From Aphrophora alni (taxonomy: Eukaryota > Arthropoda > Insecta > Hemiptera > Aphrophoridae), in NCBI GenBank assembly GCA_963513935.1, contig OY740765.1, positions 76,181,718 through 76,245,717 of the forward strand: a DNA stretch of 64,000 nt, given 5' to 3'. Shown here piece by piece: positions 34,991 to 44,665 of this stretch (its first letter is position 1; every line of letters starts with the position of its first letter). Position numbers and translations under genes: made by a program. A model generated the notes under the pieces. That model saw nothing but the letters and a program-made list of their open reading frames with translations. It did not search any database and had not been told where the DNA came from.

Positions 34991-37427
34991 CAGGGGTTCT
35001 CAATCTTTTTCAAAGGCTGTACCCCTTAGTGAAGTATTAAATTTCTGCGTACCCCTTCGTTATTGAAAAGGTGGTGTGTTAAATTAAAAACACGTTTTTA
35101 CATAATAAACACAATATATTTAAAACACATTACAAAACATTAATGAGAAGGATGAGCTTGTTTCTTTTTACATAGTTCATCAATGTTGGGCTCTAATTTT
35201 GATAAATATAACCTTAAATCGTCCTCAACATTAAGTTTGTTTCTGTACTTATTTTTTAGGTATGTTAAGCTAGAAAACCCTCTTTCACATAAGTAGGTAG
35301 TGGAAAAGCCAATAAGAATTTTAAGTGCAGTACTTGCAAGTTCTTGGTATTCATTTCTAACACCGATCCAAAAGTCTAATAACGTAGCACTCTCAAATTT
35401 AGTTTTTAGTGTCAGATCACATGATAGTTCAATCATTTGTTCTTTCTGAAATGTTGTCAGGTTGCTTGTGGTTCCAATAGCATCAAACAAAAAAGGGTCT
35501 CGGATCCAATCCAACTTCTTGTCTGTGGGTGGGAAGTATTCTCTTATACTGGCCTTCAATGAACTGAGGTGATGTCCAATTTGTAGTTTGAGGTCAGCAA
35601 AATCAGATATGCACTTTTCATTTCGTTGCAAAAATGAGTTCAATCTCTCAAAAGTATTGCAGTTGTTGTTTTCTATTTCATTTTCCCAGAGTGATATTTT
35701 TTTAATCATTGCGTTTGTTTTGTTTTCAACATAGAAAATATCAGAAATACTACCTTGCATAGACTTATTCCAGATGTTCAGTTTTTCAAAAATATCACTC
35801 AAATAAGCCAATTTTAATAGCCAGTCGAAGTCAATGAGTACTGACGACAGATTAGATTTGTGCTCTATGAAGAAAAGGTGCAATTCTTTTTGCAGCTCAA
35901 ACACACGGGCCAACACGTTTCCACGTGAAAGCCAGCGAACTTCAGTGTGTAACAGCAAGTTCTCATGAAGACTACCCATATCTTTACAAAGGATCTTAAA
36001 CTCACGAGACTGTTGTGGCCTAGTCTTGATGAAATTCACAATTTTTACACTCTCGTCGAGGACTTCTTTCAATTCATCAGGAAGATGCTTGGCTGCCAAA
36101 GCCTCACGGTGAAGAACACAATGTGTAAATTTACACTCAGGTGACACATTTTTTATACATCCTATCAGTCCAGTTATGTTACCAGTCATAGATTTGGCAC
36201 CGTCCGTACACACTGACACACAGTTTTTCCACTCAAGTCTGTTTTCGGAAAAGAAAGAATCCAAAAGTGTGAAAATGTCTCGTCCTTTTGTAGAAATATT
36301 TAGTGGCTTACAAAATAAAAAATCTTCAAATATTTTACCCTCACAAATTCCACGCACAAAAACAATCAATTGGGCTAAACAAGCAACATCTGTCGTTTCG
36401 TCAATTTGTATTCCAAACCACGGACTTTCTTGTAATGATTGAACAAGTTGTTCTTTTGTGTTGCTTGCCATGTCACTGACCCTCCGTGAAACCGTGTCAT
36501 TTGACAGTGGTATAGTTTTGACACATTTTGCTTCTTTTTCTCCAAACATGCAAGAAACTATCTCGAATGCAGCAGGGAGAATAAGGCTTTCACCAATAGT
36601 GTGGTTTTTGCCAGATTTGGCAATTAGATAACTAACATTATATGAAGCTTTCAGAGCTTTTTCATTTTTGTCTGCACCAGAAAAATGTTCTATAGTAGTT
36701 TTCCTACTATTGAGTTCTTCCAAAAGACGTTTAAAATATTGTACATCTTTGTTTTCTAAATTTTTATGTTTACTCTCAAAATGACGTTTCAAAAGAGATG
36801 GTTTCATAGAGTTTCTTGACAAAATTTCTGAACAAACCACACATTGTGGAGAAGGGTCGTCTGAATTTCCTGTCCAAGTAAATCCAAATTTTAAGTATGA
36901 TTCGTCATACTTCCTCTTTTTAACTACACCCTGTGCATATTTTTCAGTGTTTTTATTTTTGAATTCGGATTGGCTGTTAGAATCAGGCCTACTTACATTT
37001 TGGGACGTTGATGGCCCAGGATCTTGGTCAATGTCATCATGGGATTTTTTCGTTTAAGCCACTTATCCATTCTTAAAGTTCACGTTGACACTCACACACC
37101 AATCCTAACAGTGTTCACAAACTGAAAGTAAGGGAAAAACAACTGATAAACACAGATCAACAGGCAGCCGCACTGACACTAGTGACACTGAGACTGGAAT
37201 GGCCCAAGCCAGGAACAAAGAAATCACAGCGACTGGTTTCCCCCTCCCCCGCGTCACCGACCGCATGCAGAATGGTTCCTCTCCTTGCGCGAACGCTTAG
37301 TAGACTCGTCCATTGCAGTATGAAACCAGAGAGTATAATTACAATTTTCATGAACCTACCCCGCGTACTCCCTGAAATTTTTCGCGTACCCCTTGGGGGT
37401 ACGCGTACCACAGTTTGAGAACCACTG
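34991..37427 (-). mobile_element. hAT element, Buster/ZBED5-like, nearly complete
   Basis: Inverted ends are CAGGGGTTCTCAATCT and CAGTGGTTCTCAAACT. Flanking 8-bp direct repeats are CTATAGAG (34983-34990) and CTGTAGAG (37428-37435), one mismatch apart. The 2437-bp element carries a single transposase gene on the minus strand. TIR sequence and 8-bp duplication are typical of hAT/Buster. Confidence 0.93.
35140..37070 (-). pseudogene. hAT (Buster-type) transposase with one frameshift
   Basis: The probable start is ATG at 37070-37068 (MDKWLKRK). The frame breaks once at a six-base A run (minus strand, 37045-37050); one more A would join it to HDDIDQDPGPSTSQN... and the 560-codon open frame ending at 35140. 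Domains in order: BED-type zinc finger (QCVVCSEIL ... LLKRHFESKH), RNase H-like DDE core with FGIQIDETTD and VCTDGAKSM (two Asp), a long helical insertion, and the hAT C-terminal dimerisation region (LCERGFSSL, NKLNVEDDLRLYL) carrying the catalytic Glu. It resembles the group from which vertebrate ZBED5/SCAND3/FAM200 were domesticated. Apart from the homopolymer lesion it is intact. Confidence 0.93.
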
Positions 37428-37710
37428 CTGTAGAGGTTTATAAAACATGATTTATATTTTTAGCCATAATTTTGTTTTTTAAGGGACATGTATCAATCCT
37501 ATACAAAAGAAGATTGTAAAAATTTGTTATCATCATCGTAGAAAACATATGAGAAATAAGTCAGTTAATTAAAAATTATTGTGACACAAAAATGATGAAA
37601 TGTTTGAGCTACCATTTTGTTTTCTGGTACTCTTGCAAAGTACAATGTGATAGTAAATTCGAAATCAGGATTCTAAAAAACATATGGCTAATAAATTTAA
37701 CCCTTTGAGT

Positions 37711-37820
37711 GCCAAGCGACGATATATCGTCGTCTGTACACCATGCGAAAAGTGCCAAGCAACGATATATCGTCGTCTGTATACCATGCGAAAAATGCCA
37801 GGCGACAATATATCGTCGCC
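37711..37820. repeat. piggyBac-3 subterminal palindrome repeats, 43-bp period
   Basis: Three units begin GCCAAGCGACG, GCCAAGCAACG and GCCAGGCGACA at 37711, 37754 and 37797. Each carries a GACGATATATCGTC-type palindrome, perfect over 16 bp in unit 1. They are likely transposase-binding sites. Confidence 0.9.
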
Positions 37821-38171
37821 GTGCGTTTTCGCGTTATATAACACATTATATAATGTTAATATGCATTATATTTATGTTACTGCTTACTAGATAATATATC
37901 CAATGAGTCTATAACAGAAGTTGGCTGGTTAGACAATGTGATATTATGTTATGGCATTTAATTTAGAGTTTGTAGACTACAAAAAATGACGGAATCAAGT
38001 GGGCGTAGTTGTTTACAATTCTCACAAGTTGTTCTAATGTCATGTGTGTTTAGTTATTGTGCTTTTTGGTTATTTACTGTGTTAAATAGTTATTTTTAGT
38101 GTTCTTATTGACAAAAAGTGTAGTGTGTCCTAATTTTAAGTGTATGTAACAAATATAAAATCTTTGTGAAA

Positions 38172-39696
38172 ATGGATAGAGAAAACATAGCTTCAAGTGA
38201 AATTGACAGACAGCTTGAAGTTGATGTATCTGACGATAATGTTTCACTTGCTTCCGAACGATCTAATTTATTTAGTGAAGACAGTGATAGTGATCCTTCT
38301 TATTATCCAGAAAATTATTCCTTTAAACGTAATAGGCCTTTTTTTACACAACAAGACCTAGATCCTGCTTACATAACCTTATCACATAACCTTCCATCCA
38401 CTTCAACCAGGCCTAAACCCTCACCTATAAATAGAAATGTTTTTAGCGATAGCTCTTCAGATTCAGATGATGAATGTGATAAACAAATCAACAATGAAGT
38501 ATGGCAAACTATAAATGAATTAGAATCTGAAAATTTTATCGACGATTTTACTTTTTTAGAAACACCTGGCCCCAAACACTGTCCTCCTGTCACATCTAAA
38601 CCAATAGATTATTTCAAATTATTTTTTACTGAATCACTGCTAAATATTTTTGTAACTGAAACCAACAGATATGCATGTCAAGTAATTTCAGCAAAACCAA
38701 CAATTTCTCCTCATTCTAGAACTCAGAAATGGCTCCCAGTCACTATATGTGAGATGAAAGCGTTCATTGTTTTGTGTCCTGAATATGGGGCTTAATCAAA
38801 AACCAACCATTGCTTCATATTGGTCAACTAATGGCTCACAATCCACTCCTTGGTTCCGACAAATGTTCAATAGAAATAGATTTCAGGCAATACTAGGTTA
38901 TTTCCATATTGTTGATAATTCAAAACTCCCAACTGTCAAAAAACCTGGATATGATGCAACACAAAAATTTCAGCCGCTGATAGACCATTGCAATAGATTA
39001 TTTCAATATTTCTATACACCACACCAGCAACTCTCTGTTGATGAATCACTTATTGGAACCAAGAATCACACAGCACTAACTCAATATTTACCCAACAAAC
39101 ACCACCACCGATGGGGCATAAAACTATGGGTACTTTGCGACTCGGTTTCAAATTACTGTCTGAGCCTAATATGTTACAAAGGTAAATCTTCCGAAGAAAA
39201 TAAAGATGAAATAAAAAAGTATGGTCTTGCATACACTGTTGTAAATAAACTTCTTTCCATGTGCAATTACTTGAAAAAAGGGTATCATATTTTTACTGAT
39301 AATTTTTTTACAAGTTTGCCTCTTGTTGAAATGCTATACGAAAAAGAAACTTTCTGTACTGGTACAGTAAGAAAGAACAAAAAAGGACTCCCTAATGAAA
39401 TAAAGGGTAAATTGGAGGTAGGACAAAAAGTATACTGCAAGAAAGGCAATGTGGTAGCTTTAGGGTATAGACAAAAGAAATCTCAAAACAAGCCAGTTCT
39501 TCTTCTATCGTCAAAGCCTCAAGTGCAAATTTAGAGTGTACAAAAAAAAAGGCATGGCCGAACTACAAAAAAAAAAAACCTGCTATAGTTTTAGACTATA
39601 ATAAGCACATGGGAGGCATTGATACATTTGACATGATGTTATACAACTACCTAGATGAACGCTGTACCGTCAAATATTGGAAAAAAGTGGCTTTTA
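38172..39696 (+). pseudogene. piggyBac-3 transposase, frameshifted and truncated
   Basis: ATG at 38172 (MDRENIASSEID). The N-terminus is acidic (DDNVSLASERSNLFSEDSD). Frame breaks occur near 38773-38778 (between FIVL and LNMGLNQKPT) and near 39510. Catalytic blocks are LSVDESLIGTK, YHIFTDNFFTS and, in the last frame, HMGGIDTFDMML (about 39605-39640). The gene is cut at KYWKKVAF by the MITE at 39697, so the C-terminal zinc-binding tail is missing. Protein blocks are close to piggyBac-4 (for example FNRNRFQAIL and GYDATQKFQPLIDH), placing the two in one lineage with different end palindromes. Confidence 0.92.
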
Positions 39697-40462
39697 CAGT
39701 AGAACCCCTCTAATCCGCCCTCGGGTGGTCCGTTACTCCGGTTAATCCGACCGTGCTCGAGCTCGCGATATTGTGCCGACTTGTCAATGACTCACGGCCC
39801 GTCTGGCGCCATTCTTTCCGGTTTGTTATCGCTTTCCCGCTTCAGTGCTGTGTCATCCCGCTTCAGTGCTGTATCATCTCTCGTGAAAAATTAAACACTA
39901 CTAAGCTTTTTTACAGATTCCCCTCTGTCAAGTCTTTTGCACATTTAACCGCGTCTGAAACGAAACCAACACACGCTTTCGTATTCCCGTTTTCGTAACT
40001 CGTTCATTTTTATTTACTGTATATACTGTACGTAGATCATAACCAGTCAAACACAAGAAGAAAACTGAAAAGAAATGTTATATTTTCCATAATGTATACT
40101 AAATTGATTCGTGGAAAAAAAGCGGCCCATTAAACATTTTTGCCTTTTTATGTCTGCTATACCGACGGGTGCCTATGCCGCCGACAATGGGATACCGCTA
40201 TCGACAAAGTCGTTTGACTCGCCGCTGCTTTGGTGCCGCAGAGTTTTTACGCCGCCGACAATGGGATACCGCTATCGACAAAGTCGTTTGACTCGCCGCT
40301 GCTTTGGTGCCGCGGAGTTTTTACGCCACCGACAATGGGATACCGCTATCGACAAAGTTGTTTGACTCGCCGCTGCTTTGGTGTTTCAATTACAATTTAT
40401 TTTCGGAAACTCTCATCCAACCAGTACACTACGATATAGGCCGGTTAACAGAAGTTCTACTG
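39697..40462. mobile_element. pogo-like MITE inserted in piggyBac-3
   Basis: TA at 39695-39696 and 40463-40464 flanks inverted ends CAGTAGAACCCCTCTAATCCG (left) and CAGTAGAACTTCTGTTAACCG (right, read inward). The 766-bp element has no gene. It carries the 74-bp tandem array at 40181-40382. Confidence 0.85.
40181..40382. repeat. 74-bp tandem repeat, about 2.7 copies
   Basis: CCGACAATGGGATACCGCTA starts at 40181, 40255 and 40329 (74 bp apart), with nearly identical units. The array is GC-richer than its surroundings. As 74 is not divisible by three, the overlapping peptides it generates are repeat artefacts. Confidence 0.95.
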
Positions 40463-40725
40463 TACTTGCAAAGTTTATATATAGACTTTATTATATAGAC
40501 TTTTAAAAGTTTATATATCACTTATTTCACTTTAAAAAAATCTGTTTATATAATATGTAATAAATATTGACTTTTTTCGGATAATCCGACCATTTTTGCG
40601 TTCAAATTATATATGGCAAATTTCAAGTTTGAACCAAATGTAGAAGTACTCAAACATTTTGATTAGTCAACAAGTCAGTCAATGACAACTTGTAAAATTA
40701 TAATATTAATATAAATTATAAATAA

Positions 40726-40750
40726 ACACACACACACACACACACACACA
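40726..40750. repeat. (CA)n microsatellite next to the Ssdp exon donor
   Basis: About 12 CA units end 17 bp from the exon at 40768-40829. In the minus-strand transcript this is a UG repeat just downstream of the 5' splice site. Confidence 0.9.
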
Positions 40751-40767
40751 ATTATAATGTTACTCAC

Positions 40768-40829
40768 CACCACCATGAATGGAGGAACCCAGGAGGTTCA
40801 CCTAAAGTTATGTTTTTCTCCCATCTAAT
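40768..40829 (-). CDS. Ssdp: Ssdp/SSBP orthologue, internal exon (IRWEKNITLGEPPGF segment)
   Basis: This is a 62-nt minus-strand exon. The acceptor is a T-rich tract ending CCAG above 40829, and the donor is GTGAGT below 40768. It encodes IRWEKNITLGEPPGFLHSWW plus two bases (TG) of the next codon. The first base of the next exon (T, at 14211) completes TGT, giving the invariant ..SWW-CVFWDLY junction of the family. A (CA)n tract on the plus strand, 40726-40750, begins 17 nt past the donor, so the pre-mRNA carries a UG repeat there. The neighbouring introns are filled with transposons on both sides. The exon itself has no stop, indel or sign of decay. Confidence 0.95.
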
Positions 40830-41049
40830 CTGGAAAAAAAATTATAAAAGTAGAGTGAAAATGATTTCATTAAATTATGCATTTCAAAAATCTAAATTTA
40901 GATGATATAATTTTTATTTTTAACAAATATCTTTTAATAAACATTATTTATATATTAAAGCTATGATTTAAAGAATAAAGCATAATAATTATAATATGAT
41001 GTATTAATAACAAACAAAGACAGCAAAACATGACTTTAAAGACATTTTG

Positions 41050-41450
41050 TTAGGGCTTTAGTCAAATTTAGTTCATTAGTCATAGGGTTTGATTATCTTT
41101 GGAAAGTAAAGTCTGCCTCTTTAGCAATTGCGTTAGTTAAAATTGAAGATAACAAACAGTGGTGAAATAATCAGTGGCAGTGGATGAATTCAACTCAGAA
41201 AAGCATTTAACTCTTGGTTTAGTTCAAATTCATGCTTCTCACTCATTTTTTTAGTCCCTTGATATAATTGTAAAGTCTGCAATTTTTCTATTAGATTAGT
41301 TTCAATTCACAATTACAAATGCTGGATCTAGTCTCTGAGGTTAATTTCAAACCATGACTATAAAGTCTGGTTTGTTATTCAATAGGTTATGTGAATTCAG
41401 AAAAGTTTTTTTTTATTAGGGTTTTAAAGTAGAAAACCATTCCGGTCGTT
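41050..41450. repeat. Degenerate copy of the 46-bp satellite
   Basis: Words such as TAAAGTCTG.CTCTTTAGC.ATTG..TTAGTT recur here in degenerate form. They match the satellite block at 60300-61690. Confidence 0.6.
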
Positions 41451-41726
41451 ATCCCCTTCATATAGGGTGTGTATTTAATTCGAAATTTGGCTTGTGACTT
41501 TAAATAGGAAACTATTTTTTGAGTAAAATTAATGCTGTTATAAATTTTTGCTCGGGGACCACACGACTTGCAGGAAGCTGATATGCCAGCTTATAAAGAG
41601 TGATAAGCCTGTGGCTGTAGTACCATAACGGTTAAATAATGTTGAAAGATTAGAGTTGGACAGGCCAGTTAAACAAGCGAGGGTGATTGAGGACAGTTAG
41701 TTTTAGTGAAAGCAGAGAAAAAAAGA

Positions 41727-41862
41727 AAATAAGTTGGTACAGAAATATGTTGGTTCGTACAAAGTGTTGAAGCGGTTATCACCACTCAACTATGAGATTG
41801 AGTATGTCGATATGGCAAATGGGTAGGGGATGTAACACATGTGGCACAGTTAAAACCATATC
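41727..41862 (+). pseudogene. Gypsy-type LTR retrotransposon scrap (integrase C-terminus)
   Basis: In broken frame it reads YVGSYKVLKRLSPLNYEIE followed by DVTHVAQLKPYL, the GPY/F-type end of a gypsy integrase. It stops abruptly at the left end of the DUF7869-like element, which appears to have inserted into it. No LTR or other pol part was recognised nearby. Confidence 0.6.
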
Positions 41863-42348
41863 TGTACCTCAGAACCAGACAAACGTAAGTCCAAAATTTT
41901 AGATTTTCAGGTTATTACACCAATGTATGTAGAATTTCATTTTACATTGAGCCATAGCAACGTAAGTCCAGTAAAAAATCCCCTTCCTTAATTTCATAAT
42001 GATATAAGAGCGCAAGTCCTAACATATGATTGAACCAGACAAACGTAAATCCACTTACGTTATTGTGGTTCTGAACTTGAAACTAAACAGTTAAAACGCA
42101 AGTCCACAACTGGACTTACGCTAGCCTGGCTGTAGTGCTCAGGAGTAATAGCAAAAGCTCAAAGTCCTTATTGTCTCTCAGCTGACATGCCAGAACAGTC
42201 AGCTGTAAAGTGAATTTTGTTCACTTCATCATCATCTGCTGCTGTTATAGTTGAGGTTATGTCACGAAAGAAATGAATGTGATGTTGTTAGTGTGTGGTT
42301 AAGTTTTACTTTATTACTTTCTAATTACTGTACTGTTAGGGTTTCAAA

Positions 42349-42489
42349 ATGATTAACAGTATAGGCAGGTTTATTTTATCTTTAATTGACATAAACTTGA
42401 ATAACACTAACGAGGACAAAGAAGATCCAGTAGTTTCGAGTAATGTTTCACAAGAATCTAGTCCAGCTCCATCACTTGCAGAACTACAG
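42349..42489 (+). CDS. DUF7869-like gene, exon 1 (predicted)
   Basis: ATG at 42349 opens 47 codons (MINSIGRFILSLID...SSPAPSLAELQ) ending in phase 0 at CAG. The following bases are GCAAGT, the consensus of a GC-AG intron donor. The second half resembles the second half of exon 2 (NEDKED..., ESSPAPS.), so the two exons are tandem duplicates. Acidic/serine-rich; no domain. Confidence 0.6.
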
Positions 42490-42654
42490 GCAAGTATATA
42501 TTTTATTCTTTTTCTCTAGGCTTATAAAGTTATCAATATCATACAAAACATTTTTGTATATCATAAACTTTATGAGTTCTGATATGCCTATTACACAAAC
42601 ACCGTTCAACAATAATAAGATGCCATAGTTTTTATTGTTTTTTCTTGTTTACAG

Positions 42655-42795
42655 GTGTTGAATCCAGACTTTGTGAATAACATTGAAGACATAAAGTTAA
42701 ATAGTACGAACGAGGACAAAGAAGAAGATCCAATAGTTTTAAATAATGACATTTCAAAAGAATCTAGTCCAGCTCCATCATTTACTGAACTACAG
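42655..42795 (+). CDS. DUF7869-like gene, exon 2 (predicted)
   Basis: It is preceded by the acceptor TTGTTTACAG and followed by the donor GCAAGT. It has 47 codons, phase 0 at both ends: VLNPDFVNNIED... to SSPAPSFTELQ. Its first half matches the start of exon 3 (VLNPDFLNNIEDEEW) and its second half matches exon 1, as expected from a tandem duplication with breakpoints inside exons. Introns 1 and 2 share their last roughly 120 bp as well. Confidence 0.6.
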
Positions 42796-43648
42796 GCAAG
42801 TATTTATTTTATTCTGTTTCTCTAGCTGCATAAGCCTAGAGTCTAGGCTTATGCAGTTTGTTAACAATTTATGTCAATTAGAGTCCGAGTCATGTTGTTT
42901 CATTTTTTAGCAAATGAACTATAAACCATAGCAAAAGATTGATTATAGTCGCTTCTGTTGTACGTTGTATCGCTTTTTAGAGTTAGAGTTAAGTTAGTAA
43001 AAAACTACTAGCCTAACCCAACCAAACTTATAATCGCACAGTCTCACCTACATCTCTTTTTGACAATTTTTAGGTGCACATTGCTTTTTATTGTCCAAAT
43101 AATAATGAATATATGTAGTCTTTAATGTAACTTTTACATAACACATAATTACTAACTTTAATTATTTAACTATTATAGTTATACAATATACATCTCCTTG
43201 TTCAATAAAAATGTTGTAAAATAAAAAGTTTAGGTCTATAGGCTATATATATTTGCAAACATAAATTAAATAGCTTGCTATTGTTCCACTTCAAAAGGCG
43301 TAAGTCTACACTATCAGTTTTAAATGTTTTGCAGTCTTGTTTTAATATGCTAGGCCTAGCATATTAAAACAAGTTTTGAAAAATATTAACCTATATTTTC
43401 AATAAGAGTCAAGTAGAGAAGATCTGTATAGGCTACTGTTTATCTTCAGGCAAAACTAAAATAATTTTATTCAGTTCTGAAAATAAATACTAACTTACGC
43501 TGTGTAAGTAAAGTTGTCTACTTTACATAAAATAACTATCAATATCATACAAAACATTTTTGTATATCATAGTTATGATATGCCCATTGCACAAACAACG
43601 TTCAACAATAATACGAGTAAGATGCTAGTTTTTTGTTTTTTTTTACAG

Positions 43649-44665
43649 GTGTTGAATCCAGATTTTCTGAACAACATTGAAGATGAAGAGTGGCTCAGAT
43701 CTGAGAATGATTTATTTCAAGACAATGATATAGATGATCCTACTTTCTTTCCTGGGACAGCATCAGAAAGTGAGTCTTCTCCAACTCCAGACTTGAAAAA
43801 TTCCCAGAGTTTTTACTCAAGAAAACTCTGGACATTAAACAGTACAATTTATGATGCCACTGTAGACAAAACTTGGTGTATGATCTGGAATGAAATTACT
43901 GCTGGTCGAGGGGGGAATGAAATAGCCTCATGCTTATTTACATGGGCAAAAGAAGAGCTTAATAGGCCTAATCTTGAGAAGCCTACTGAAAACTTGACAG
44001 TCTGGACCGATAATTGTAGTGGCCAGAACAGAAATATGAACATGATTTTGATGTACTTATGGATGCTGGAAAAAGTCCCTATACTCAAAGAAGTAAACCA
44101 TAAGTTCTTGCTTGCTGAACATACAAATATGGAAGTTGATGGGAAACACAGTGTGATTGAAAGGGCAAAAAAACAAATAAAAAATCACACTATTTTTACT
44201 ACAAATGACTGGGCTAATTTTATAGCTTTGTGCTCAAAAAAGAACCTTTTTATCTTCAGAAGAATGGGCCTTGAAGACTTCCTTGATTTTTTTTACTTGA
44301 GGAACAAAGAAGCCCCGTTTGTTTCACGCAAGAAAAACACAGATAATGAACCATTTTTGATTTCAAATGCAGTGTGGTTACAGCTTCGTAAAGGAGATAA
44401 CAAGTTGTATTACATGACCAGTTTCAGTGACAATACTTTTAAGACTGTAGAGCTGAAAAGAAACCGGAGAGGGCAAGGAACCGTTTTGCCAGCAGCAATC
44501 CCACCAATGAGAATGAATAAAAGAAAAATAAGCAGTGAGAAGTACAAAGACCTTATGAATTTGTTGCAGTGGGCTCCAGAGGAGTACAGATCCTTCTTTC
44601 AAAACATACCACATGGGGAAAAGGAAGGTAACTTTCCTGAAGACGACTCAACCACTGTAGAGTAG
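43649..44665 (+). CDS. DUF7869-like protein, terminal exon
   Basis: After the acceptor TTTTTTACAG (ending 43648) an open frame of 338 codons runs to TAG at 44663. An acidic start (VLNPDFLNNIEDEEW, SENDLFQDNDIDD) is followed by the C-terminal half of a DUF7869-type region: NLTVWTDNCSGQNRNMNMIL (a conserved Asp in an RNase H-like strand), LLAEHTNMEVDGKHSVIERA and TTNDWANFIALC. It then has a basic stretch (RMNKRKISSEKYK). The part of the family that normally precedes the VWTDNCSGQN block seems to be missing between the acidic region and SFYSRKLWTLN, suggesting an internal deletion. The family is taken as transposase-like by inference; I do not know its biochemical role. Confidence 0.7.
   Translation: MLNPDFLNNIEDEEWLRSENDLFQDNDIDDPTFFPGTASESESSPTPDLKNSQSFYSRKLWTLNSTIYDATVDKTWCMIWNEITAGRGGNEIASCLFTWAKEELNRPNLEKPTENLTVWTDNCSGQNRNMNMILMYLWMLEKVPILKEVNHKFLLAEHTNMEVDGKHSVIERAKKQIKNHTIFTTNDWANFIALCSKKNLFIFRRMGLEDFLDFFYLRNKEAPFVSRKKNTDNEPFLISNAVWLQLRKGDNKLYYMTSFSDNTFKTVELKRNRRGQGTVLPAAIPPMRMNKRKISSEKYKDLMNLLQWAPEEYRSFFQNIPHGEKEGNFPEDDSTTVE

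Larger units (their letters stand above)
37701..39696 (+). mobile_element. piggyBac element 3, right end lost
   Basis: TTAA at 37697-37700 precedes CCCTTTGAGTGCCAAGC. Three direct repeats 43 bp apart (starting 37711, 37754, 37797) follow; the first contains the perfect palindrome CGACGATATATCGTCG and the others contain variants. The transposase then runs to 39696, where a pogo-like MITE interrupts it. No piggyBac sequence or right TIR is found after the MITE. Confidence 0.9.

Noticed and set aside
36176..36442. Plus-strand frame inside the hAT gene
   Set aside because: Antisense shadow of the hAT transposase.
37157..37418. Overlapping frames on both strands at the right end of the hAT element
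   Set aside because: They lie in the GC-richer 5' untranslated/TIR region of the hAT and include the TIR itself; no domain is seen.
37711..37830. CRISPR array (regular palindromic repeats, also at 57067-57180)
   Set aside because: Only three units with nearly identical spacers, no cas genes, eukaryotic setting, and location exactly at the ends of piggyBac elements.
40111..40498. Three overlapping frames with repeated peptides (TAIDKVV, DNGIPLSTKSFDSPLLWC)
   Set aside because: They come from the 74-bp tandem repeat; since 74 is not a multiple of three the same DNA appears in three frames. No conservation or start context supports a protein.
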